Made by a program: the position numbers and the translations under genes
Shown: piece by piece, positions 1-6,210 of the stretch
Layout: each line of letters opens with the position of its first letter
How positions within the stretch are numbered: the stretch's first letter is position 1
Notes under the pieces: generated by a model
What the model saw: only the letters and a program-made list of their open reading frames with translations
Databases searched by the model: none
Told to the model about the DNA's origin: nothing
Source of the DNA: Vibrio sp.
GTDB taxonomy: Bacteria; Pseudomonadota; Gammaproteobacteria; Enterobacterales; Vibrionaceae
Length of the DNA stretch: 6,549 nucleotides
NCBI GenBank assembly: GCA_007124475.1
Contig: SLFB01000048.1
Coordinates: forward strand, 1-6,549
Direction: 5' to 3'

Positions 1-92
1 GCTATCGCTGCTGCCATGGTCTGACGATTGGCAAACTTGCCAGTGCCAGTTAATAATCGTGATTGAAACTGAGTTCCTGCAATAGTTAACAT
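1..92 (-). CDS. thiG: ThiG, thiazole synthase (N-terminal fragment, cut by the left edge)
   Basis: Only about the first 30 codons are in the window. They read MLTIAGTQFQSRLLTGTGKF and onward, which matches the opening of ThiG, including the conserved TGTGKF stretch. ThiG is a cytoplasmic TIM-barrel enzyme that condenses deoxyxylulose phosphate, dehydroglycine and sulfur from ThiS-thiocarboxylate into thiazole phosphate. Two ATG codons lie in tandem at 95-93 and 92-90. The first overlaps the thiS stop codon (TAATG). I chose the second because the strong AGGAGG at 104-99 sits 6 nt from it but only 3 nt from the first, and because E. coli ThiG also begins ML-x-IA. Translation is almost certainly coupled to thiS. 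The rest of the gene, and probably thiH, lie outside to the left. Confidence 0.93.
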   Translation of the reverse strand, partial: MLTIAGTQFQSRLLTGTGKFANRQTMAAAI

Positions 93-94
93 CA

Positions 95-301
95 TTAACC
101 TCCTGCGATGGCTTGAAATACAGCAATCGTGTCACCGTCGTTAATTTTGGTTTGCTCCCATAAACCTTGGGGAATAATGCCATCGTTCAGTGCAAATACA
201 CTGCCTACAGTGGGTAACTGTAATTGCTGTTGTAATTCAGCAATCGTGATCGGTTGTGCTAATTGCTGCACCTGTTGATTGATGGTGACATTGATAGTCA
301 T
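95..301 (-). CDS. thiS: ThiS, sulfur carrier protein of thiazole synthesis
   Basis: This is a 68-residue protein, the usual length for ThiS (66 in E. coli), with a ubiquitin-like fold expected. It ends in the diagnostic FQAIAGG, so the C-terminal Gly67-Gly68 is available for adenylation by ThiF and conversion to a thiocarboxylate that donates sulfur to ThiG. The conserved NDGIIP and INDGDTIAVFQ segments match the family. The ATG at 301-299 overlaps the thiF TGA stop by 4 nt (ATGA), and a GGAGA ribosome-binding site lies inside the end of thiF. The TAA stop overlaps the upstream thiG ATG. This tight packing supports near-stoichiometric, coupled translation of thiF, thiS and thiG. The family assignment is very secure. 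Confidence 0.96.
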   Translation of the reverse strand: MTINVTINQQVQQLAQPITIAELQQQLQLPTVGSVFALNDGIIPQGLWEQTKINDGDTIAVFQAIAGG

Positions 302-1101
302 TGGGCAATCTCCGCTTGGTGAAAATGATCAGGACAAGATGACGTTGCAATTGAAGATTCTGAATTACACACTGGGCAATGAGGATCAGCCGCTAGTCGC
401 CATTGCTGCCAACTAAACTTGTGTCCATCAAAATAGTGCAGCTGTTGAAATTTAACCGGGCCAATATCGAGCAAGATTTGTAAGGTCATTAGGGCCTGTA
501 AGTTACCTATCATGCCGACGACCGGTCCGACGACCCCACTGTCACGACAATTGCGCGCTGAAAGATGTTCGGCCACTAAACAACGATAGCAAGCGGTATG
601 TGGCTGGCGAAAATCAAACGCGAGACATTGACCTTGCCAACCAATCGCTGAACCAGAAATCAGTACAGCACCATGCTGGAAACAAACTTGGTTTATCGCA
701 AAGCGCGTGACACTATTATCACTACAGTCGACAACAATATCTGCCATCGGTACTTCTAAATTTAATAGTGCCTCATCCATCCACCGATTGACGCAACGGA
801 TGCGTACTTCAGGGTTTAAGCGCTGTAGAGATTGCTGTAAAGCCGAGACTTTCGACATTCCTACTTGTTCAGTGTGAAAAGCGATTTGTCGAGATAAGTT
901 AGAAACTTCTACCGTATCATCATCGGCAAGGATCAGTTGGCCAACCCCAGCAGCAACAAGATATTGGCCAACCGCATTGCCTAAACCGCCACAACCAATA
1001 ATCAACACCTTGCTCGCGAGCAAGGTGGCTTGCCCTTGCTCAGCAATATCAGGCAAACAAATCTGACGTTGATAACGTAAAAATTGCTTATCCGTTAACA
1101 T
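298..1101 (-). CDS. thiF: ThiF, ThiS adenylyltransferase (E1-like)
   Basis: This 267-residue cytoplasmic E1-like enzyme uses ATP to adenylate the C-terminal glycine of ThiS. Visible motifs in order are the nucleotide-binding GCGGLG (36-41), the acidic DDD at 60-62 followed by SNLSRQ (67-72) carrying the conserved Arg, and DCSDN (125-129) with Asp128. Next come Cys185 in RNCRDSGVVGP, which corresponds to the E. coli Cys that forms the acyl persulfide with ThiS, and the zinc-binding pairs CYRC (171-174) and CPVC (242-245). About 22 residues follow the last zinc ligand, slightly longer than in E. coli. The ATG at 1101-1099 overlaps the end of thiE by 14 nt. A strong AGGAGG (1113-1108) lies 6 nt upstream of this start. 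MoeB is a related alternative, but the thi operon context and the RNCR motif favour ThiF. Confidence 0.96.
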   Translation of the reverse strand: MLTDKQFLRYQRQICLPDIAEQGQATLLASKVLIIGCGGLGNAVGQYLVAAGVGQLILADDDTVEVSNLSRQIAFHTEQVGMSKVSALQQSLQRLNPEVRIRCVNRWMDEALLNLEVPMADIVVDCSDNSVTRFAINQVCFQHGAVLISGSAIGWQGQCLAFDFRQPHTACYRCLVAEHLSARNCRDSGVVGPVVGMIGNLQALMTLQILLDIGPVKFQQLHYFDGHKFSWQQWRLAADPHCPVCNSESSIATSSCPDHFHQAEIAQ

Positions 1102-2398
1102 CGGCCACCTCCTGAGTTGATAGCTTTCGCTCCTGCGGCTTACTGGCTAGTTCAGCTTGGAGATGCTTAACTGCGGCGTGTACATCATCGGCCTCAGTTA
1201 TGGCACGGACGACGGCAACACTGGTAACGCCACATTCCACCACTGATCGAATATTGGTTACATCAATGCCACCGATCGCTACCGTTGGTAACGCTCCCCT
1301 TAAGGCTATCGCTTGCTCCATCGATAGCTTGTGATCGCTAGCGGGTGCTGAAGATAAATAGTGGCTACCGCTATCTACTAACTGCTGGTATAGCGCCAAA
1401 CGTACCAACCCCTGAGGACGTGAAGGCATTTGCTTGGTTGTGGTAGGAAAGATATGCCCTAATGCGATATAACTCGGCCTAATTTTTAACGCGGTGAGTA
1501 ATTCAAAGTAACCATGGGTTGATAGCCCTAGATGAATGTTAGCCTTAGCTAAAGCATGAAGATCCGCTGTTTGTAGATCTTCTTGGCCCAAGTGAACGCC
1601 AAATGCACCGTGTTTAAGAGCTAATGGCCAATAATCATTAATAAAGACTTGGGCTTGATATTGACGGCCTAATTCAATCGCACGAACAATTTGCTGTTCT
1701 AAATCCACTTGCTGAGGATTTTTTATCCGTAGCTGAAGTGTGTTTATGCCGAGCTTAAGCAAGGTTTCTACCCAAGCGATATTATCCACTACCGGATAAA
1801 GACCTAAACTCTGTTTAGCCAGTGAAGGAAAGCTGAACGTTACCGTTTGTTCAGTTTCCTCGCTCAAGCAAGACTGCACCGTTGGGAAATACACGTACTC
1901 CTTTGGCCATGTTTCACGTGAAACATTCAGCGCTGCCCGAGCGAGACATAAGGCATCTTCAAGGGGAAACTGCAAACATAGTGCCGCTACCAACCACGTT
2001 AAATGATGCCAAGCCTGAGTTGGAGATAACGTCGCCCCCGATAGGAACATTAATTCACCATCGGTGTGACGCCAAATATCTCTTTGCTGACCTTTATAGG
2101 TAGCGCCAATCAGCAAGGTAGCTGGGCCTAGGTTATCAATATCACTATCGCTCGTACTCGACTGATAGCCAATGGCAATAGCTGCCAAGTTTTGCCGTGA
2201 TGGTTCTGAGCCTGAGAAAGAAGGAAAGAGATCCGTCTGCAACGAGTAACGATGCTGACCAAGCAGCTGTATCGATTGGGTTGGACTAACGCCCAACTCA
2301 ATCGATTCGATCGCAAAACCTTGCTGCTTAGCAAGTAGTAAGACTTGCTGCACGGCTCCCGTTAACTCAATACAATGAGCAGGGATGAATAGTTTCAC
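1088..2398 (-). CDS. thiE: ThiE, thiamin phosphate synthase with a long N-terminal, ThiD-like remnant domain
   Basis: The protein has 436 residues, about twice the usual ThiE (around 210). The C-terminal half, from about residue 195, is a complete TIM-barrel synthase that joins HMP-PP and thiazole phosphate. It carries QLRIK (222-226), INDYW (253-257), HLGQED (269-274), STH (293-295), GHIFPTTTKQMPS (314-326) and AIGGI (374-378), all substrate- or Mg-binding segments of the family. A roughly 24-residue insertion lies at about 338-362 ahead of the AIGGI strand. The N-terminal 190 residues resemble the C-terminal part of an HMP-P kinase (ThiD), with an IGATYKG-type strand at 97-103 and LSGATLSPTQAW at 119-130, where active ThiD has GTGCTLSAA. 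The catalytic Cys position is Ala, so kinase activity is doubtful. The start is GTG, 3 nt after the thiC stop, with GGAGG (2411-2407) spaced 8 nt. The gene contains a parS site. Confidence 0.93.
   Translation of the reverse strand: MKLFIPAHCIELTGAVQQVLLLAKQQGFAIESIELGVSPTQSIQLLGQHRYSLQTDLFPSFSGSEPSRQNLAAIAIGYQSSTSDSDIDNLGPATLLIGATYKGQQRDIWRHTDGELMFLSGATLSPTQAWHHLTWLVAALCLQFPLEDALCLARAALNVSRETWPKEYVYFPTVQSCLSEETEQTVTFSFPSLAKQSLGLYPVVDNIAWVETLLKLGINTLQLRIKNPQQVDLEQQIVRAIELGRQYQAQVFINDYWPLALKHGAFGVHLGQEDLQTADLHALAKANIHLGLSTHGYFELLTALKIRPSYIALGHIFPTTTKQMPSRPQGLVRLALYQQLVDSGSHYLSSAPASDHKLSMEQAIALRGALPTVAIGGIDVTNIRSVVECGVTSVAVVRAITEADDVHAAVKHLQAELASKPQERKLSTQEVADVNG
1910..1925. promoter_or_regulatory. 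parS centromere-like site (ParB-binding palindrome) inside thiE
   Basis: The sequence TGTTTCACGTGAAACA is a perfect 16-bp palindrome identical to the chromosomal parS consensus known from Bacillus and from Vibrio chromosome I. ParB (Spo0J) loads at such sites, spreads, and with ParA and SMC segregates the origin region. It encodes residues 158-164 (NVSRETW) of the extended thiE N-terminal domain. A perfect 16-bp match is very unlikely by chance. From memory, V. cholerae parS1 sites cluster within tens of kilobases of oriC on chromosome I, where its thi genes also lie, which fits this location. ParB binding here is inferred, not shown. Confidence 0.9.
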
Positions 2399-2401
2399 GC
2401 T

Positions 2402-4336
2402 TTATTCCTCCACTGTCACCGCCGGATGATACAACTGTGAGCCGGAGGCTCGAAACTCTTGCGATTTTTGCTGCATGCCTTGTAAAGGACTTTCCAGCAT
2501 AGTGACCGAAATAGCCTGATCCGCTGCCACTTGCTGTGCATCGTTAGCATACTCTCTCACTTCTTGAGAAATCTTCATCGAGCAAAATTTGGGACCACAC
2601 ATTGAACAGAAATGAGCAACTTTGCCAGATTCTTGCGGTAAGGTTTCGTCATGAAAAGCTTTAGCAGTTACCGGATCAAGCGACAGATTGAATTGATCTT
2701 GCCAACGAAATTCAAAACGAGCCTTGGATAACGCATTATCCCTCACCTGAGCACCAGGGTGGCCTTTCGCTAAATCCGCCGCATGAGCCGCCAACTTATA
2801 GGTGATTAACCCAGTTTTTACATCTTCTTTATTCGGTAATCCTAAGTGCTCTTTAGGCGTCACATAGCACAGCATAGCACAACCAAACCAGCCAATCATC
2901 GCTGCACCAATTCCTGACGTGATGTGATCATAACCCGGTGCAATATCGGTGGTTAAAGGGCCTAAGGTATAAAAAGGCGCTTCATGACAATGCTTAAGTT
3001 GCTCGTCCATATTGGCTTTAATCATATGCATGGGTACATGCCCAGGGCCTTCGATCATCACCTGAACATCATACTCCCAAGCAATTTTAGTCAGTTCACC
3101 AAGGGTTCTTAATTCGGCAAATTGCGCCTCATCATTCGCATCGGCAATCGAGCCAGGGCGTAAGCCGTCACCAAGTGATAAAGAAATATCATATTGGGCA
3201 CAGATCTCGCAAATCTCACGAAAATGGGTGTATAAGAAATTTTCTTGGTGATGAGCAAGGCACCATTTAGCAATGATAGAGCCTCCGCGCGAAACAATTC
3301 CCGTAACACGTTTTGCGGTCATCGGTACATAACGTAACAGCACGCCAGCATGAATGGTAAAATAATCGACCCCTTGTTCCGCCTGCTCTAACAAGGTATC
3401 GCGCATCACCTGCCAGGTCAGATTTTCAGCAACCCCGTTAACCTTTTCTAACGCTTGATACATAGGAACCGTGCCTATAGGTACTGGGCTATTACGCAAG
3501 ATCCACTCACGAGTTTCATGAATGTTACGTCCAGTGGATAAATCCATTACCGTATCTGCTCCCCAACGGGTGGCCCAGACCAATTTCTCCACCTCTTCTT
3601 CAATAGAAGAGCTCACTGAAGAATTACCAATATTCGCGTTCACTTTGACTAAAAAGTTGCGGCCGATAATCATGGGTTCAGATTCAGGATGATTGATATT
3701 ACAAGGAATGATCGCTCGTCCAGCCGCAACCTCTTGACGGACAAATTCAGCGCTAATTTCAGCAGGTAAATGAGCACCAAAGTTTTCACCTGGATGCTGA
3801 TGATTAAGCTGCTGATCTGAATACTCTTTCCGGCCCATATTTTCCCGTAAGGCGATAAACTCCATCTCAGGAGTAATGATGCCTTGTTTGGCATAATGTA
3901 ACTGAGTGACTCGTCTACCCGCTTTAGCTCGTCGAATGTCAGGTAACTGACCATATCTCAGCTCATCGAGAGTTTCATCGGCTAAACGCTGACGAGCAAA
4001 CTCTGAACTCATCACCGGTAGCGTTTCAGTATCACCACGCTCTGCAATCCATGAATCACGTAGCTTAGGTAAGCCATGCTTTAAATTGATCGTATAGTTT
4101 GGATCGGTATACACACCTGAGGTGTCATAAACAGGGATCGGTTGATTGGCTGAATAGATCGGTGCTTGTTTAGTGCCACCAATCAAGCTGTCAGCTAAAG
4201 TAATTTCGCGCATAGGTACGCGAATATCTGGTTGAGAGCCTTGAATATAAATCTTGTTAGAATTTGGATAAGGTTGAACTGAAAGTGAATCAATAAACTG
4301 TTTTGCTTCCAGTCTCGCTTGTTTACGAATCGACAT
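2402..4336 (-). CDS. thiC: ThiC, phosphomethylpyrimidine (HMP-P) synthase
   Basis: This 644-residue protein is close to the usual length for ThiC (631 in E. coli). It is a cytoplasmic non-canonical radical SAM enzyme that rearranges aminoimidazole ribotide to HMP phosphate. The N-terminal ThiC-associated domain covers roughly residues 1-140 and the barrel follows. The [4Fe-4S] ligands sit at the C terminus as CSMCGPKFC (Cys577, Cys580, Cys585), the CX2CX4C arrangement typical of the family. Conserved barrel motifs include INHPESEPMIIG (214-225), NANIGNSS (233-240), MDLSTGRNIH (264-273), IEGPGHVP (428-435) and PKEHLG (494-499). His433 and His497 correspond to the metal-binding histidines. The ATG at 4336-4334 has AGGA 7 nt upstream, within the 3' end of a leader hairpin. 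It is the first gene of the thi operon and the direct target of the TPP riboswitch. Confidence 0.98.
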   Translation of the reverse strand: MSIRKQARLEAKQFIDSLSVQPYPNSNKIYIQGSQPDIRVPMREITLADSLIGGTKQAPIYSANQPIPVYDTSGVYTDPNYTINLKHGLPKLRDSWIAERGDTETLPVMSSEFARQRLADETLDELRYGQLPDIRRAKAGRRVTQLHYAKQGIITPEMEFIALRENMGRKEYSDQQLNHQHPGENFGAHLPAEISAEFVRQEVAAGRAIIPCNINHPESEPMIIGRNFLVKVNANIGNSSVSSSIEEEVEKLVWATRWGADTVMDLSTGRNIHETREWILRNSPVPIGTVPMYQALEKVNGVAENLTWQVMRDTLLEQAEQGVDYFTIHAGVLLRYVPMTAKRVTGIVSRGGSIIAKWCLAHHQENFLYTHFREICEICAQYDISLSLGDGLRPGSIADANDEAQFAELRTLGELTKIAWEYDVQVMIEGPGHVPMHMIKANMDEQLKHCHEAPFYTLGPLTTDIAPGYDHITSGIGAAMIGWFGCAMLCYVTPKEHLGLPNKEDVKTGLITYKLAAHAADLAKGHPGAQVRDNALSKARFEFRWQDQFNLSLDPVTAKAFHDETLPQESGKVAHFCSMCGPKFCSMKISQEVREYANDAQQVAADQAISVTMLESPLQGMQQKSQEFRASGSQLYHPAVTVEE

Positions 4337-4457
4337 AGCATTTTCCTGTGTTATTCATTAGGGATAATGCTTGACGGAAAGATGCGACAAGAGGGGATCA
4401 ACAGATTAATGGTGCATGTAGATAGGACTAATGATAAGACACCATAAATTGTCTTCT
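4337..4457 (-). promoter_or_regulatory. Expression platform of the TPP riboswitch with an SD-sequestering hairpin
   Basis: This is the thiC leader between the aptamer and the start codon, read on the minus strand. AGCATT (4371-4366) pairs with AATGCT (4342-4337). An A-A mismatch is followed by TCC (4364-4362) paired with GGA (4346-4344), closing a 15-nt loop. This hairpin buries the thiC Shine-Dalgarno AGGA and abuts the ATG, which suggests translational control. Farther upstream CTCTTGT (4393-4387) is complementary to the aptamer's 3' P1 region ACAAGAG (4462-4456), and CTTGTCG (4391-4385) duplicates the aptamer's 5' P1 strand. A 6-bp hairpin AAGACA/TGTCTT lies at 4436-4455. No hairpin followed by a U-run is present, so an intrinsic terminator is unlikely. 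The switching mechanism is inferred. Confidence 0.6.
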
Positions 4458-4539
4458 CTTGTTCCCTTCGCAGGTATTAGCCTGATCAGGTTCAACGGAT
4501 CCCGAATAAACGGTCTCAGCCATATGGCACTCCGACAAG
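4458..4539 (-). ncRNA. TPP riboswitch (thi box) aptamer
   Basis: On the minus strand this segment shows the hallmark thi-box blocks in order: CGGAGTGCC, then GGCTGAGACCG (the pyrimidine-sensing CUGAGA), GATCCGTTGAACCTGATC, and AGGCTAATACCTGCG leading to AAGGGAACAAG (the pyrophosphate-sensing arm). P1 forms from CTTGT (4539-4535) and ACAAG (4462-4458). The aptamer lies about 120 nt upstream of thiC. TPP binding is expected to lower expression of the whole thiC-thiE-thiF-thiS-thiG operon. The identification rests on near-complete agreement with the well-known consensus. Confidence 0.97.
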
Positions 4540-4557
4540 TAAAAACAAGCATACAAG

Positions 4558-4563
4558 ATTATA
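4558..4563 (-). promoter_or_regulatory. Probable -10 box (TATAAT) of the thi operon promoter
   Basis: A perfect TATAAT on the minus strand (4563-4558) lies about 19 nt upstream of the riboswitch P1 stem. It predicts a start of transcription near 4550-4552 and a leader of roughly 215 nt ahead of thiC. No good -35 hexamer is seen at 16-18 nt upstream (the best is GTCTAT-like), so the promoter may be weak or activator-dependent. The position immediately before the aptamer is what makes it credible. Confidence 0.6.
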
Positions 4564-4604
4564 TAAATTTATCAATCTCGATAGACTCGTAAAATAGTTA
4601 ACAG

Positions 4605-5951
4605 TTATTGCTTGTTCTTTTTACTCGCCATCGCTTGGCCAACGGTTTGGTTTAGTTTCGCTGGTTGATAAGGAGAAATGCGTTTAGCCACCGCAATACG
4701 TTGTGAGCCATAAATACCACTATGACCACTGGCGTAATAGGCAATGAAGCAGACTAAAGCAAAGTAAATCAGATGATCGGCCCCAAACAATTCCACCCCC
4801 ATAATAATGCAAGCTAGAGGAGTATTGGCGGCGGCAGCAAACACCGCTAAGAAACCTAGCGCAGCGAATAGCTCAACCGGTGCCCCCATTACCCAAGCAA
4901 GAAAATTACCTAATGTGGCTCCAATAAAGAATAAGGGGGTAACTTCGCCACCTTTAAAGCCAGCGGCTAGGGTAATAGCCGTCAAAATCAACTTCAACAT
5001 CCAGCTATTCCATTCAGCGCCACCGGCCTCAAAGGCAGAAGTGATACTCACTCCTCCTTCGCGTATAGGATAAACGCCAAGGCCAATATAGTCATAGTTA
5101 CCAATTAATTTAACGATAGCAACGACTAACAAACCGCCACAGAACACGATCAAATATGGATTGCGTAACCAACGAATAAACAACGCTTTCAAGCCTGATG
5201 TTAGTTCACTAAACAGCAAACCCACTAAGCCAAATATCACACCCGCAATCAATATCTTGCCAGTTAAAATAAAATCAATCGATATAGAATGCTCAAACAA
5301 ACTATTGAACTGGGCAAAGCCGATATTGTAATGCGTATGATGAGCCCCTACCGCACTGCATACCACGTCCGCTAAAACCGCGGCAATCAATGCCGGTAGT
5401 AGTGCTTGATATTTAATTCTACCGACTGACAATACTTCTACCGCAAAAATAGCTCCGGCAATCGGGGTTCCAAACACCGAGCCAAACCCCGCGGCAATTC
5501 CTGCTACCAAGATGGAGCGGTGATCAGATTCATCCAGTTTAAACACGCGACTAAACCAAGCCGATACCGCACCGCCAATTTGCACCGCTGTACCTTCCCG
5601 TCCCGCAGAGCCACCAAATAAATGAGTAACCACTGTAGCGACAAGTACAAAAACACTCATTCGAAAAGGAATTTTCTCATTCGATTGATGAATTTGCTCA
5701 ATAATCAGATTGTTACCACGCTCAGAGATACTTCCCCATTGGCGATAAAAAAATACCAACCCTAAACCAGCAATGGGCAGCCCATAGATTAAATACGGAT
5801 TGTCGACACGAGTCTGAGTAGCAACTTCCAAGGCCCATAAGAAAAAAGCATTCATCAAGCCGACTAAAATTGCTAATGGTGTCACTAGCAATGTCCAACG
5901 TAATGTTTGTAGTACAACGTGAGGTAAATGATCCAGAGATTTGATCAACAA
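4605..5951 (-). CDS. CLC-family anion/proton antiporter, probably the fluoride-exporting CLC-F type
   Basis: This is a 448-residue, strongly hydrophobic inner-membrane protein with the CLC fold. GGSAGREGTAVQIGG (113-127) carries the gating glutamate Glu119, and AAGFGSVFGTPIAGAIFAVE (153-172) is the conserved core. The usual chloride-filter GSGIP is replaced by GNNLI (79-83), putting Asn80 where canonical CLCs have Ser. GFKGGEVTP (331-339) places Glu336 and Thr338 where chloride transporters have GGIFAP. The central Tyr is probably Tyr414. From memory these substitutions mark the CLC-F clade, and the spacing matches the Enterococcus casseliflavus enzyme. The start is TTG at 5951, with GGGAG (5964-5960) spaced 8 nt. 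An in-frame TAA at 5957-5955 rules out a longer form, and a second TTG follows directly. A canonical chloride transporter is the alternative. No fluoride riboswitch is visible upstream. Confidence 0.85.
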   Translation of the reverse strand: MLIKSLDHLPHVVLQTLRWTLLVTPLAILVGLMNAFFLWALEVATQTRVDNPYLIYGLPIAGLGLVFFYRQWGSISERGNNLIIEQIHQSNEKIPFRMSVFVLVATVVTHLFGGSAGREGTAVQIGGAVSAWFSRVFKLDESDHRSILVAGIAAGFGSVFGTPIAGAIFAVEVLSVGRIKYQALLPALIAAVLADVVCSAVGAHHTHYNIGFAQFNSLFEHSISIDFILTGKILIAGVIFGLVGLLFSELTSGLKALFIRWLRNPYLIVFCGGLLVVAIVKLIGNYDYIGLGVYPIREGGVSITSAFEAGGAEWNSWMLKLILTAITLAAGFKGGEVTPLFFIGATLGNFLAWVMGAPVELFAALGFLAVFAAAANTPLACIIMGVELFGADHLIYFALVCFIAYYASGHSGIYGSQRIAVAKRISPYQPAKLNQTVGQAMASKKNKQ

Positions 5952-6046
5952 AATTTATACTCCCGATGATTTGCTACACTTCCGCCAATCATCATTCAAT
6001 AACAAAATTCAGCTCTAACTAAATAGATAACAGGCATAATAATAGT

Positions 6047-6066
6047 CGTGATTAATGTAAATCACG
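6047..6066. promoter_or_regulatory. Perfect 7-bp inverted repeat, possible operator of the transporter gene
   Basis: CGTGATT (6047-6053) and AATCACG (6060-6066) are exact reverse complements separated by 6 nt. The repeat lies about 100 bp upstream of the transporter TTG start. On the minus strand it would overlap the -35/spacer region of a possible promoter with a TATTAT -10 at about 6036-6044. The size and symmetry suit a dimeric helix-turn-helix repressor or activator. It is not a CRP site, because the GTGA and TCAC halves are 10 bp apart instead of 6. The regulator is unknown. Confidence 0.4.
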
Positions 6067-6168
6067 TAGCGAAACACTGATTAAACGTCTTTAAAAAGGA
6101 TTAACTTTATCAGACTGAATAATAAGCAATAAAGGGTGTGAGAATAAAATTGAATCGTTGAAGTGTGC

Positions 6169-6210
6169 ATCATTGCTTCACTCTTAATAAAAGGGATAAA
6201 ACGCAATGAT
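6169..6210. repeat. 8-bp inverted repeat that competes with the three-way junction
   Basis: ATCATTGC (6169-6176) is an exact reverse complement of GCAATGAT (6203-6210), with 26 nt between. The second arm is also the closing strand of the 6203-6271 junction, so in a single RNA or DNA strand the two pairings exclude each other. The intervening segment contains A+T-rich sequence and, on the minus strand, short T-runs. Confidence 0.45.

Noticed and set aside
1882..2103. Plus-strand open frame within thiE
   Set aside because: It lies entirely antisense to the well-supported thiE gene, has no family resemblance, and part of it merely translates the parS palindrome.
2128..2334. Minus-strand open frame in another frame of thiE
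   Set aside because: Out-of-frame shadow of the thiE N-terminal region with no ribosome-binding site or recognisable motif.
2389..2404. Second parS near the thiE start (AGTTTCACGC)
   Set aside because: Only one half-site matches; the other half of the palindrome is absent, so ParB binding is unlikely.
3109..3954. Two minus-strand open frames inside thiC (3109-3309 and 3670-3954)
   Set aside because: They overlap conserved thiC coding sequence in a different frame and show no protein motif.
4807..5073. Plus-strand open frame opposite the transporter
   Set aside because: Antisense to conserved CLC membrane segments; its Ala/Pro-rich translation is typical of a reverse-complement shadow.
6047..6066. 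CRP binding site
   Set aside because: The GTGA and TCAC halves are separated by 10 bp, whereas CRP requires 6.
5952..6120. Fluoride riboswitch upstream of the CLC gene
   Set aside because: I looked for the conserved GG-GATGG-GTTC and ATGACTCCT-type blocks on the minus strand and did not find them.
6081..6170. 29-codon minus-strand open frame in the intergenic region
   Set aside because: It has only a weak purine stretch as a ribosome-binding site, low-complexity hydrophobic content, and overlaps the 8-bp repeat; not enough to call a small protein.
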